A stretch of 52,720 bases of DNA from Prochlorococcus sp. AG-355-M18 (GCA_003280725.1 QCED01000010.1:1-52720), one strand, 5' to 3'; positions 7,597-15,702 are shown, counted from the first letter of the stretch. Numbers and translations: made by a program. The notes: generated from the letters alone by a model not told the origin.

Positions 7597-8556
7597 CTAA
7601 TTTTTTATGTTATAAATCTTTTCAGCATTCAAGTAAGCAATCTTTTTAGCAACTTCTTCAGGTAATTGATTTAAAATATCACGATAAATCCTCACTATTT
7701 TTGAATATTTTTTCCAGCGGTGTTTTTTATGCGCATCAGTGGCAAATAACAATTTATCTTGATACTCGATTAAGATTTCTTTCCATTCATTTTTTAATTG
7801 CTTTTCATCATTTAAAAATGCAGATCCTAATTTGGATTGTTTAGTAGGATCACAGATGTTTCTTTTTTTTTTATTTTTTTTCGATATCGTCATATATACA
7901 TTGTCATGTGTTGAAAGGACTAATTTGGCCTGTTTTGGACTCCCAAAACCCATATGAGGTATTATGAATTTTTGATTTGGGAAATCAAGGAAAAGTTTAG
8001 AAAATTTAGGCCAATCTCTTTCCCAAGCATAAAACTCCCAATGTGTCATAACAGGAATATTCTTTGAAGAAACCTTCACTAAAAAGTCAGCAAACCCTTT
8101 TCCTGATGGATCTCTATATATTTCTCCTGTTTCATGCTGGCGCGAAGTAGTATTACACTTGTCTGCATGAGTAAATAAGATTTCTCCTACAAAAGAATAT
8201 TTATATTTATCAATATTTTTCAAAGTTCGCTTTGTGAAGGATTTACCAATGTCATTTTTATGCAAAAAATACTTTGGTGCACCAAGCACTATTAATTCTT
8301 TGTTGTCTCTATGCAAATTTAGTAATGCTTTTTCATTTTCACCTAAGTATTCTCTACTTCTGGCAAAAAGCGCAATCTTATAAATTCCAGCATCTCTCAC
8401 TCTAGAAATAGCTTTTTCAAATCCTGGTTTTTCATCTAATTGAGCCATTGCATCAAAAAGCGGACCCTCATAACCATAGACTTCAAAGGGGGATAAAAGT
8501 GCAACTAGTAGTGTTAGTAGTAAGCGTTTCATTCTTTTATGCATGCTGTTTTCCAA
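7597..8556 (-). CDS. Secreted amidohydrolase-family TIM-barrel protein with a degenerate metal site
   Basis: 319 residues; the signal peptide is MKRLLLTLLVALLSPFEVYG, with the ATG at codon 5 or 9 also possible. The barrel motifs of the Amidohydro_2 family follow in order: GEILFTHADK, IPVMTHWEF, FIIPHMGFG, DKLLFATDAHKK and the C-terminal YLNAEKIY. The usual first-strand HxH is absent: the strand reads LFDAMAQLD (D35 to Q39). Two metal ligands are thus replaced, so activity may be altered or lost. Thirty-six bases separate it from the upstream end of the lyase-like frame, so the pair may be co-transcribed. Confidence 0.7.
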   Translation of the reverse strand: MENSMHKRMKRLLLTLLVALLSPFEVYGYEGPLFDAMAQLDEKPGFEKAISRVRDAGIYKIALFARSREYLGENEKALLNLHRDNKELIVLGAPKYFLHKNDIGKSFTKRTLKNIDKYKYSFVGEILFTHADKCNTTSRQHETGEIYRDPSGKGFADFLVKVSSKNIPVMTHWEFYAWERDWPKFSKLFLDFPNQKFIIPHMGFGSPKQAKLVLSTHDNVYMTISKKNKKKRNICDPTKQSKLGSAFLNDEKQLKNEWKEILIEYQDKLLFATDAHKKHRWKKYSKIVRIYRDILNQLPEEVAKKIAYLNAEKIYNIKN

Positions 8557-8608
8557 GTCTCTTTCAAAATAGGATTATATATTCATAATCTAAATCTCTA
8601 AAAAATAA

Positions 8609-8947
8609 TTACCCTGAGAATCCCATTTTCTGTTCTGCTGCCATTAATGAACCAACAAGCTTATGCTCAGCAATTTTTTCATCGTCAGTCATAACTGGCT
8701 TGATATCAAAATCTATATCAAACTTAACTTTCCAAGGAGCAAAGTGTTCTGTCATTTTTATACCTTCTGAAGCCTGGACAATAATATAAACATTATTTGA
8801 GTAAGAGGCATGATACCTCCCCAAAACTTTAAATCCTTCAAACTCATCATTCAAAGTTCCATCTTCAACAACCTTTAAAAAAAGATCGTAAGCTGCACCC
8901 ATGAGAGCAACATTTTTAAAAGTTGCAGTTACAAAATAAGTATTCAT
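8609..8947 (-). CDS. DUF3303-like protein
   Basis: 112 residues. It resembles the cyanobacterial DUF3303 family in its beta-alpha-beta layout and in HFAPWKVKFDIDFDIKPVMTDDE, where the 'HFAPW' segment is typical. The family has a ferredoxin-like alpha/beta fold of unknown role and is frequent in marine picocyanobacterial variable regions. No signal or membrane segment. It lies in a minus-strand run with the ABM-like protein; the two could be similar-fold stress proteins. Confidence 0.65.
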   Translation of the reverse strand: MNTYFVTATFKNVALMGAAYDLFLKVVEDGTLNDEFEGFKVLGRYHASYSNNVYIIVQASEGIKMTEHFAPWKVKFDIDFDIKPVMTDDEKIAEHKLVGSLMAAEQKMGFSG

Positions 8948-9048
8948 TTAATTAATAAATCTAAAACTATTTCTAAGATATAGTATTTAAAATTGAGTTA
9001 AGGATCTTGAATTGAATACTTGTACTATGGAACTTTTAAAATCGACTA

Positions 9049-9357
9049 TTAATCATGATAACCAACTTTAGAAACAATATTTCCTGAAACGGGATCAGTT
9101 ACTCCAAGTTCAGGAGACAACTCTTCCATAAATCCCCTAACCTCATCAAGGTGAGCAATCATAGCTGGTCTTTGAGCTGCAATAGCTTCTGCACTTTTCC
9201 AGATCCCAACAAAACAGTAATCATAATCTCCAGTTTTAGCGATATATCTTTGAGTCATACCCTCAAAACTTGTTTTATCTATTACTGCGAAATACTTATC
9301 TACACAATCAGACTTTAATTTAAATCGAACAACATTCATAAAATTTTGAGCAGTCAT
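9049..9357 (-). CDS. Dimeric alpha/beta-barrel (ABM-like) protein
   Basis: 102 residues with the pattern of the antibiotic-biosynthesis-monooxygenase-like fold: NVVRFKLKSDCVDKYFAVID, then YDYCFVGIWKSAEAIAAQRPAMIAHLDEVRGFMEEL, then DPVSGNIV. This fold serves small oxygenases, heme-degrading enzymes and non-catalytic dimers. No heme or metal motif is certain here. Codon use and length are normal. Role unknown; a stress or redox function is only a guess from the family. Confidence 0.6.
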   Translation of the reverse strand: MTAQNFMNVVRFKLKSDCVDKYFAVIDKTSFEGMTQRYIAKTGDYDYCFVGIWKSAEAIAAQRPAMIAHLDEVRGFMEELSPELGVTDPVSGNIVSKVGYHD

Positions 9358-9432
9358 AAAAAAAGAGAGTTTTATCCCTCTCAGTTTAGATCGACTGTCA
9401 ATCCTTAAATGACTACATCATTTCGCATTGAA

Positions 9433-9834
9433 CTAATTTAACTTGTAACTAGTAGTTATTGTTTTAACTATCGATTTTTTAGGATCTTTATTTGGATAAC
9501 AATTAACAATTCTATATTTACCACCTTTCCTATCTGTCTCAACGAGAGTAAATTGAACAAATTTTTCCTTTTCAACATTTGAAAAATCCTTTACTTCTAT
9601 TTTGATTATTTCTTCATTTTTACTATCAATTATTCTAGATTTACCTCCACAAAGACGAACAGCAGTTTCTTTAGTTACATAAAATAATTTTTTTTCATCT
9701 TTAGTGGATGATTTATCTTTCGTAATCGAAATTTCATCTTTTGTAATGGATAATTCTTCTTGGGTAATAGATAATTCATCTTTTGTACTGCAAGAAGTAA
9801 GAATAAGAATAAATACAACCAGTAGCTTTTTCAT
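9433..9834 (-). CDS. Small lipoprotein with tandem heptad repeats
   Basis: 133 residues starting MKKLLVVFILILTSC, a lipoprotein signal with lipobox LTSC at Cys15. It is followed by three near-perfect seven-residue repeats, ELSITQE / ELSITKD / EISITKD, and a fourth degenerate one (KSSTKDE). The rest is a compact beta-rich domain (VTKETAVRLCGGKSRIIDSKNEEIIKIEV) with Cys in CGG and NCYP. It should sit in a membrane facing the periplasm. Repeats just after the lipid anchor look like a variable spacer or stalk. Six bases separate it from the upstream 50-aa gene. Confidence 0.7.
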   Translation of the reverse strand: MKKLLVVFILILTSCSTKDELSITQEELSITKDEISITKDKSSTKDEKKLFYVTKETAVRLCGGKSRIIDSKNEEIIKIEVKDFSNVEKEKFVQFTLVETDRKGGKYRIVNCYPNKDPKKSIVKTITTSYKLN

Positions 9835-9840
9835 ATTTTT

Positions 9841-9993
9841 TTAAATGATAAATTCACTTATAATTGCTTTTAATTGTTTTTTATTTAGTTGGGTAAGATA
9901 ACTATGAATTTTATTTCTAAATAATCTGTCTTCAACTCTTTTACTTTCAAGAATTGAAAATGTAATGACGTTAATAAGTTGATTTTTGTTCAT
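9841..9993 (-). CDS. Hypothetical 50-aa protein, upstream of the lipoprotein gene
   Basis: ATG at 9991-9993, stop at 9841-9843. It encodes MNKNQLINVITFSILESKRVEDRLFRNKIHSYLTQLNKKQLKAIISEFII, written here in outline as a basic, helical peptide with no membrane segment. Only 6 bases separate it from the lipoprotein start, so the two are probably one transcript. Unrecognised. Confidence 0.5.
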   Translation of the reverse strand: MNKNQLINVITFSILESKRVEDRLFRNKIHSYLTQLNKKQLKAIISEFII

Positions 9994-10211
9994 ATTTATC
10001 TTTTAGGTCTCTATTGTTAACTTCCAATTAAATTCTTATTAAATAAACTTTTGACTATTAGAAAAAATATTTAATTTAGAAATTTTGAAATTTTTTAAAC
10101 AAATTTATTTTTTACTTAATAACTTCTTAATCCAATAATCTTAAGTTATACATGTCTTCTATATTTTTACGCCTTGAATATTGAAGACAATCATATAAAA
10201 AAAAATAATAA

Positions 10212-10466
10212 ATGATTATAAAAAATTCAACTTCTCCCAAAAACTCAAATCAAGCCCAAGAAATAGGGCATATCAAATATTCTTATAAAGAAAGTTTTAA
10301 AAGAGAAAATAAATCTATTTTGGATGATTCGGAATTTATTGAAAATTACAATAACGCCCTTAAATCACCACAATCAAGAAGATTGTATAAAGATACAGAG
10401 AATGAAATTCATTTGGACTCAATTGAGGCCCAGAATATTTTACCTCTAGATAAAATTTCTATTTAA
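10212..10466 (+). CDS. Hypothetical 84-aa polar protein
   Basis: ATG at 10212 preceded by an A-rich stretch. The product is polar and Ser/Asn/Lys/Glu-rich: HIKYSYKESFKRENKSILDDSEFIENYNNALKSPQSRRLYKDTENE. No hydrophobic segment, no Cys motif. Predicted partly disordered. No known family seen. The genes around it are small and of mixed direction. Confidence 0.5.
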   Translation: MIIKNSTSPKNSNQAQEIGHIKYSYKESFKRENKSILDDSEFIENYNNALKSPQSRRLYKDTENEIHLDSIEAQNILPLDKISI

Positions 10467-10531
10467 AATTTTATTAAAAACTACTTTTAAAGATTTTTTA
10501 AATATATCTTAAATCCGACCTTCTTTATTTA

Positions 10532-10576
10532 ATGTTAGCTTACTTCTACGTTCATCCAATTTATTTGGACGCATGA
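10532..10576 (+). CDS. Possible 14-codon leader peptide ahead of a hairpin
   Basis: ATG TTA GCT TAC reads MLAYFYVHPIYLDA and stops with TGA at 10574-10576. The stop is directly followed by the 9-bp hairpin at 10577-10604, and the 56-aa gene starts at 10619. The product is rich in Tyr and other aromatics. The order leader peptide, hairpin, gene resembles an attenuator; the leader may also be chance. Confidence 0.3.
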   Translation: MLAYFYVHPIYLDA

Positions 10577-10604
10577 AATGAGAATAGGGAACGGGATTCT
10601 CATT
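10577..10604 (+). promoter_or_regulatory. 9-bp hairpin with purine-rich loop
   Basis: AATGAGAAT (10577-10585) and ATTCTCATT (10596-10604) are perfect inverted arms around a 10-base loop, AGGGAACGGG. No T-run follows, so it is not a simple terminator. It sits 14 bases before the start of the 56-aa gene and carries SD-like purines in its loop, so it could control that gene's translation. Confidence 0.45.
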
Positions 10605-10618
10605 AACTGCATAAGATC

Positions 10619-10789
10619 ATGAATGAGCTCTCTCAAATAAGAGAAAAAATTACAAGAGCCAAGAGGCTTTATGAAGCCCAAATCTTGGCAACTAAAAATG
10701 GAGAAGTTACTCCATATAGAAGATCAGTCTTTGAAGAAAGAATTAAGGAAGCACAAAAAGAAATGAGATCGCAAGACACCAAAAAATAA
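10619..10789 (+). CDS. Hypothetical 56-aa helical protein
   Basis: ATG at 10619, TAA at 10787-10789. The product is highly charged and helical: MNELSQIREKITRAKRLYEAQ, a short GEVTPYRR turn, then SVFEERIKEAQKEMRSQDTKK. It looks like a two-helix coiled coil with no membrane segment. Unrecognised. Convergent with the small lipoprotein gene at 10806. Confidence 0.55.
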   Translation: MNELSQIREKITRAKRLYEAQILATKNGEVTPYRRSVFEERIKEAQKEMRSQDTKK

Positions 10790-10805
10790 ATTCTTTTGTA
10801 AAAAT

Positions 10806-11054
10806 CTATTTTGTATCAGCTACATTCTTGAAGAAATCGCAGTAAGCCATTAATTTTGATTCGGTTTCAATTTTTAGATTTAAATCATTAATTGCTTTCT
10901 TGGTATCAATTCTGTAGCCATACCAATCTAGACAAACTTCTCTCTGCCTTTGGGTTTCAGAAACCTTTTGAGTGCCTATTTTGTTTGAGTTACTAGTACA
11001 ACTCGCAAGAAAAATAGTTGAGAGAGCTAGTAGTGGGAATAGTAGTCTTTTCAT
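10806..11054 (-). CDS. Small lipoprotein, 82 aa
   Basis: Signal MKRLLFPLLALSTIFLASC with lipobox LASC at Cys19. The mature part has two further Cys (in EVCLDWYGYRIDT and MAYCDFFK) that could form a disulphide and a helical middle (KKAINDLNLKIETE). It is 3 bases downstream of the DUF3764-like gene, so the pair is probably co-transcribed. Role unknown. Confidence 0.65.
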   Translation of the reverse strand: MKRLLFPLLALSTIFLASCTSNSNKIGTQKVSETQRQREVCLDWYGYRIDTKKAINDLNLKIETESKLMAYCDFFKNVADTK

Positions 11055-11057
11055 TTG

Positions 11058-11363
11058 TTAATCACAACAACTTTCCGTTTTTGTTGAAGCAGTCCAAGAT
11101 GTTTCCTCCATTGTTGATAAGTCAACTCTATGAGTTGCCATCCAGTCACCATTGGCTTCCACAAACTTTTGAACATTTCCTTCTGGAGCTTGATGAATGA
11201 CAATAACTTTTTGAGGATCTTCCTTACTTACTCCTCTAAAAAGTGGCTTAATGAGAAATTCAGAATGTCTTTTTTCTGCTTCCGCACTATCAAATATTGC
11301 AGCCCATTCATCGAAAGTGCTTTCAATTTTAAAAGTAAAAACTGAGGTTATGGAACAAGACAT
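11058..11363 (-). CDS. DUF3764-like protein
   Basis: 101 residues with the pattern I know from cyanobacterial DUF3764: FDEWAAIFDSAEAEKRHSEF, then PLFRGVSKEDPQKVIVIHQAPEGNVQKFVEANGDWMATHRVDLSTME. It is a small alpha/beta ABM-like fold of unknown role, widespread and variable in Prochlorococcus. The tail carries TESCCD, a terminal Cys pair that is not part of the core. Upstream of a lipoprotein gene in one likely transcript. Confidence 0.75.
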   Translation of the reverse strand: MSCSITSVFTFKIESTFDEWAAIFDSAEAEKRHSEFLIKPLFRGVSKEDPQKVIVIHQAPEGNVQKFVEANGDWMATHRVDLSTMEETSWTASTKTESCCD

Positions 11364-11559
11364 AATAAAGATATTGTTTTTTAAATAAAATAAGTCTGTT
11401 TAATTAAGGTTTAGTTAATTATCTTTAAATGGAATTAAAACAGATGTTTTTTCAAATTTAAGCCAACCTTTTTTCTAATATTTTTAACATTCTTAAATAA
11501 ACATTCCTATTGAAAAGAGTAAGTGTCAATGCTATCAATTTAATAAAACTTACAAAAAT

Positions 11560-11649
11560 ATGGAGCTAAATACTTTCTTACTTATCTTATTAGTCATTGC
11601 AAATTTTACAAATTTATATCTGACTCATTTCAAAAAAAAGAAAAAGTAA
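11560..11649 (+). CDS. Possible 29-aa single-span membrane peptide
   Basis: ATG at 11560, TAA at 11647-11649. It reads MELNTFLLILLVIANFTNLYLTHF and ends in KKKKK: one hydrophobic helix and a basic cytoplasmic tail, the usual layout of tiny membrane proteins. It ends about 35 bases before the PhoB-box-like array of ptxA. There is no strong SD, so it is tentative. Confidence 0.4.
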   Translation: MELNTFLLILLVIANFTNLYLTHFKKKKK

Positions 11650-11683
11650 TAGTTTTTAGAATTTAAACCAACATTTTAATTCG

Positions 11684-11713
11684 CTTAACCTTTTATTAAT
11701 TTTAAGTTAAAAA
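11684..11713 (+). promoter_or_regulatory. PhoB box upstream of ptxA
   Basis: CTTAACCT (11684-11691), ATTAATTT (11695-11702) and GTTAAAAA (11706-11713) are three TTAA-centred octamers with an exact 11-bp period and 3-base spacers. This is the layout of the cyanobacterial PHO box (PyTTAAPyPyT repeats). The first repeat matches all consensus positions. A GATAAT at 11717-11722 could be the -10. Genes following it are ptxABCD, so phosphate-starvation control is expected. The rule is established; use at this site is inferred. Confidence 0.7.
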
Positions 11714-11760
11714 AAAGATAATCAAATCAGTATTGAATGGATTTAAATGATTAAATCTCA

Positions 11761-12546
11761 GTGAATAATAAGCTCTCCTTAAAAAATATTAATGTCAAAT
11801 ATGGAGAGAGCCTAGCTTTAAAATCTATAAACTTAGATATTTACAAAGGTGAATTTGTAGTCCTTCTTGGATCTTCTGGGGCAGGTAAATCAACTTTACT
11901 AAGAACAATAAATCAATTGAATCCATTAACTTCAGGAGAGTTAGATTTTTTTGATTTAGGAAAAATAAGAAATAAAAAAGATCTTCAGAATTTAAGAAAA
12001 AAAACTGGGATGATATTTCAACAACATCAGTTGATTGATAGAAATACTGTTTTCCAAAATGTTTTAACTGGTCGACTTGGATTTCATTCACTACTAAGAA
12101 GCATTTTACCTCTTCCAAAATTTGATCAAGAACTTGCTCTCGATTGTATAGATAGAGTTAACCTCTTAGACAAAGCGCTTGTAAAAGTAAAAGAATTAAG
12201 CGGAGGACAACAACAAAGAGTTGGAATTGCTAGAGCTTTAGCTCAAAATCCTTCGTTGATTTTGGCAGATGAACCAATAGCTAGTCTTGACCCAAAAACT
12301 TCCCATCAAGTTTTATCGATGCTTAAAGATATTTGTAAGAAAGATAATATATCCGCATTAACTAGTCTTCACCAAGTTGATTTTGCTAAAGAATATGGAG
12401 ATAGAATCATTGGCTTAAGTCATGGGAAAATAGTTTTTAATGGTAAATCAGATCAACTTTCAGACGAGATTTTAAAAAATATTTATTCATCTTCACCAAT
12501 AACAGAAGAAATAAATTTTACCTCAAATGAAGTGGTAATGGTTTAA
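11761..12546 (+). CDS. ptxA: Phosphite ABC transporter, ATP-binding subunit
   Basis: 261 residues from a GTG; no in-frame ATG lies nearby upstream. ABC ATPase of the PhnC/PtxA family: Walker A GSSGAGKST at 37-45, Q-loop near GMIFQQHQ (83-90), signature LSGGQQQR at 146-153, Walker B LILADEP at 166-172 and an H-loop at LTSLHQ. It powers import through the PtxC permease. Order ptxA-B-C-D is the same as in the Pseudomonas stutzeri phosphite operon, and the following ptxB, ptxC and ptxD support the assignment over generic phosphonate PhnC. A PhoB box lies 48 bases before the start. The stop codon lies inside a hairpin (12526-12558). Confidence 0.88.
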   Translation: MNNKLSLKNINVKYGESLALKSINLDIYKGEFVVLLGSSGAGKSTLLRTINQLNPLTSGELDFFDLGKIRNKKDLQNLRKKTGMIFQQHQLIDRNTVFQNVLTGRLGFHSLLRSILPLPKFDQELALDCIDRVNLLDKALVKVKELSGGQQQRVGIARALAQNPSLILADEPIASLDPKTSHQVLSMLKDICKKDNISALTSLHQVDFAKEYGDRIIGLSHGKIVFNGKSDQLSDEILKNIYSSSPITEEINFTSNEVVMV

Positions 12547-12558
12547 AACCACTTCATT
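12526..12558 (+). promoter_or_regulatory. Perfect 11-bp hairpin at the ptxA/ptxB junction
   Basis: AATGAAGTGGT (12526-12536) pairs with ACCACTTCATT (12548-12558) around an 11-base loop. It includes the last codons and stop of ptxA and ends 20 bases before the ptxB ATG. An A-run, not a T-run, follows, so it is not a plain forward terminator. A likely role is mRNA processing or 3' end protection that favours the abundant binding protein. Confidence 0.55.
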
Positions 12559-12560
12559 AA

Positions 12561-13457
<897 letters not shown>

Positions 13458-13494
13458 AAAATCACTTTAAAAATACAAATAAAAAAATTATTAA

Positions 13495-14292
13495 ATGGAT
13501 AAATTCAAAAGAATTTTAGAGGTCGAAAGGAGGACTTGGAAAAAACAATTTTTCAGGGTTCTCATAATTTTGATATTTGTATTTTCTTCTTTAGCAGTTG
13601 TAGGTCTTTTCGATTTTGAAAGGATAAGTACAGGTATTCCGGCAGTTTTAAAATTACTGCCGGAAATGTTCCCTCCTGATTTCTCAAGAGCTGGAACTTG
13701 GTTTAAACCTTTAATAGACTCTTTGGCAATGAGTATCGCAGGAACTTCGATTTCTGTTTTTTTATCTTTACTTCTATGTTTTTGTGCTGCAAGAAATACA
13801 ACTATAAATCCAATTGTTTACAACTTAGCAACACTAATTTTAAACGTCACAAGAGCTGTTCCTGAATTAATTTTAGGTATTATTCTAGTTGCAATGATTG
13901 GCTTTGGTGCTCTACCGGGGACATTGGCATTAGGTCTTCATTCTGTTGGAATGTTAGGTAAATTTTATGCTGAAGCTATTGAGCTTTGTGACAAGGAACC
14001 TATAGAAGCAGCTAGAGCTTCTGGCGCAAGTGATCTACAAGTTATTGTGCATAGCATTCTTCCTCAAGTTTTTCCTGCTATGGCTGATGTTACTTTTTAT
14101 AGATGGGAATACAACTTTAGAGCTTCAATGGTTGTGGGCGCTGTAGGGGCTGGTGGTATAGGTTTAGAGATCATAAGTGCTTTGAGGATAATGGATTATG
14201 CTCAAGTATCAGCTTTATTAATAGTAGTTTTAGTCGTAGTAACTGTATTAGATAGCATGAGTAACTATCTCAGGAAATCAGTATCTGAATAA
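13495..14292 (+). CDS. ptxC: Phosphite ABC transporter permease
   Basis: 265 residues, a PhnE/PtxC-type inner-membrane permease. One helix lies near residues 20-40 (VLIILIFVFSSLAVVGLF), and further helices at SMSIAGTSISVFLSLLLCF, LATLILNVTRAVPELILGIIL and the C-terminal LLIVVLVVVTVL. The cytoplasmic coupling (EAA) segment is EAARASGASDLQVIVHSILPQV, in which the conserved Gly is visible. It pairs with PtxA. Start ATG is 37 bases after ptxB; 10 bases separate its stop from ptxD, so all four are one operon. A GC-rich 10-bp inverted repeat (13637-13665) lies inside this coding region. Confidence 0.85.
   Translation: MDKFKRILEVERRTWKKQFFRVLIILIFVFSSLAVVGLFDFERISTGIPAVLKLLPEMFPPDFSRAGTWFKPLIDSLAMSIAGTSISVFLSLLLCFCAARNTTINPIVYNLATLILNVTRAVPELILGIILVAMIGFGALPGTLALGLHSVGMLGKFYAEAIELCDKEPIEAARASGASDLQVIVHSILPQVFPAMADVTFYRWEYNFRASMVVGAVGAGGIGLEIISALRIMDYAQVSALLIVVLVVVTVLDSMSNYLRKSVSE
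13637..13665 (+). repeat. Strong inverted repeat inside ptxC
   Basis: TTCCGGCAGT (13637-13646) and ACTGCCGGAA (13656-13665) are perfect arms with a 9-base AT loop. In such an AT-rich genome the GC core (CCGGCAG) stands out. It encodes PAVLKLLPEMFPP-type sequence, so codon constraint could explain part of it. A hairpin in the mRNA is possible. Confidence 0.45.
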
Positions 14293-14302
14293 TTCTCATT
14301 AA

Positions 14303-15259
14303 ATGAAGAAGGTTGTTATTTCCAATAAAGTTCATACTGAAGTTATTGAGTTATTAGAAAAAAAATTTGAAGTAATTAGTAACCAAAATGATAAACCTCT
14401 AACTTATGAAAAATTAAAGTTCTTATGTAAAGATGCACATGGTGTGATGGTATTCATGCCAGATAGAATTGATAAGAACTTTTTAGATAATTCAAAAAAT
14501 TTAGAGATCATCTCTGGAGCACTAAGAGGATTTGACAATATTGATTTGGAAGAGTGCATAAAAAGAAATATTAAATTTACAATGATCCCAGATTTACTTG
14601 CTTCGCCAACAGCAGAGTTAACGTTGGGACTTCTTATTGGTTTATCAAGAAATCTACTAATAGGTGATGAATATGTTAGATCTGAAAAGTTTAAAGGTTG
14701 GGAACCAAAATTCTTCTCAAATGGGATTGAAGGGAAAAATGTTTGTCTTCTGGGTATGGGTAAATTAGGGGTTGAAGTAGCTAGGAAGATTAAAGGTTTT
14801 AATGTAAAACTTTTTTATCATGATTTACAAAAATTAGATTCAATAGATGAACAACAACTAAACACCAAATATCTGGAATTAAATGAAATTTTTGAGAAGG
14901 CTGATTATTTGGTTATTCTTTTACCTTTGAAAAACGATACTTACCATTTTATTAACTTTGAAAATATTTTAAAAATAAAAAAAAATTGTTTAATTATTAA
15001 TACTTCAAGAGGTTCTGTAGTAGATGAGAGTGCAATTGCACAAGCAATTAATTCTGGGCACATAGGAGGATATGCTTCAGATGTCTTTGAATTTGAAGAT
15101 TTATCGATAAAAGATAGACCAAAAAAAATTAATCAGGAATTATTAAATTTAAAAGATAAGACTTTTTTTACTCCTCATCTTGGCTCGGCAGTTGATGAAG
15201 TTAGACTTTTTATTGAATTAGAAGCTGCTCAAAATATTATCAACTTTTTATATCATTAA
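14303..15259 (+). CDS. ptxD: NAD-dependent phosphite dehydrogenase
   Basis: 318 residues; P. stutzeri PtxD is 336. It oxidises phosphite to phosphate with NAD+ in the cytosol. Segments align to PtxD: SGALRGFDNID, DLLASPTAELTLGLLIGL, VRSEKFKGWEPKFF, Rossmann GMGKLG, FYHDLQ with an acidic D174 (NAD preference), NTSRGSVVDESA (R236), GYASDVFEFED (E265), FTPHLGSAV (H292) and EVRLFIE (R301). The catalytic Arg-Glu-His set is intact. Two active-site changes stand out: Arg75 where P. stutzeri has the phosphite-binding Lys76, and Phe138 where it has Tyr139. Trp133 is kept. Neighbouring ptxABC makes the assignment firm. The 3' end overlaps the convergent GNAT gene by 20 bases. Confidence 0.88.
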   Translation: MKKVVISNKVHTEVIELLEKKFEVISNQNDKPLTYEKLKFLCKDAHGVMVFMPDRIDKNFLDNSKNLEIISGALRGFDNIDLEECIKRNIKFTMIPDLLASPTAELTLGLLIGLSRNLLIGDEYVRSEKFKGWEPKFFSNGIEGKNVCLLGMGKLGVEVARKIKGFNVKLFYHDLQKLDSIDEQQLNTKYLELNEIFEKADYLVILLPLKNDTYHFINFENILKIKKNCLIINTSRGSVVDESAIAQAINSGHIGGYASDVFEFEDLSIKDRPKKINQELLNLKDKTFFTPHLGSAVDEVRLFIELEAAQNIINFLYH

Positions 15260-15665
15260 TAGTTTTATACATTTTTATATAAGAGATATTTTCTTTTTTG
15301 AAATAATCACCTTCAGATAAAAAACCGAATTTTTCATAAAACATTTGGGCTTTTTTTCTAGAAAATAAATAAATATAATTTATGTTTTTTAATTCTAAGA
15401 AAGAAATTGAATGACAAATTAATTTAGACCCAAATCCTTTTTTTTGATAAGCAGGTTTTGTGGCCATTTTTCTAATTCTTGCTTTATTTTCTCTCATGAA
15501 AAGTGAAATTATTGATATTAATTCCTCTTGTTTATATAAACCAAAATGTGTCCCATTTTTATCATCTTCAAGAATACAAAATTCTCTTTTTTTATCTGGC
15601 CAAATAGCTTCATGCCTTATGTCAATAGTTTGATTAGAATATATTTTTCTAATTGAAATTGGCAT
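15240..15665 (-). CDS. GNAT-family N-acetyltransferase
   Basis: 141 residues. It carries the acetyl-CoA binding signature of motif A, KMATKPAYQKKGFGSKLICHSI (Q/R-x-x-G-x-G/A), about residues 66-87, and the C-terminal motif B, KAQMFYEKFGFLSEGD. Substrate unknown. It lies convergent to ptxD and divergent from phnY, in the middle of the phosphorus cassette. Acetylation of an aminophosphonate or of a phosphonate-like toxin would suit the neighbours, as with PhnO of other systems, but the sequence does not prove it. Overlaps ptxD by 20 bases. Confidence 0.8.
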   Translation of the reverse strand: MPISIRKIYSNQTIDIRHEAIWPDKKREFCILEDDKNGTHFGLYKQEELISIISLFMRENKARIRKMATKPAYQKKGFGSKLICHSISFLELKNINYIYLFSRKKAQMFYEKFGFLSEGDYFKKENISYIKMYKTINDIKS

Positions 15666-15683
15666 TCTTAATTATCTTTTCTT

Positions 15684-15702
15684 CTTAAATTTATCTTAAT
15701 CA
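15684..15702 (+). promoter_or_regulatory. Two-repeat PhoB-box-like array upstream of phnY
   Basis: CTTAAATT (15684-15691) and CTTAATCA (15695-15702) are TTAA octamers with the 11-bp PHO period, 35 bases before the phnY start. Only two repeats are clear. TTAA is common in AT-rich DNA, so confidence is moderate, but the period and position are right. Confidence 0.45.

Noticed and set aside
12526..12558. Hairpin as a rho-independent terminator of ptxA
   Set aside because: It is followed by A, not T, on the coding strand, and the genes downstream clearly belong to the same operon.
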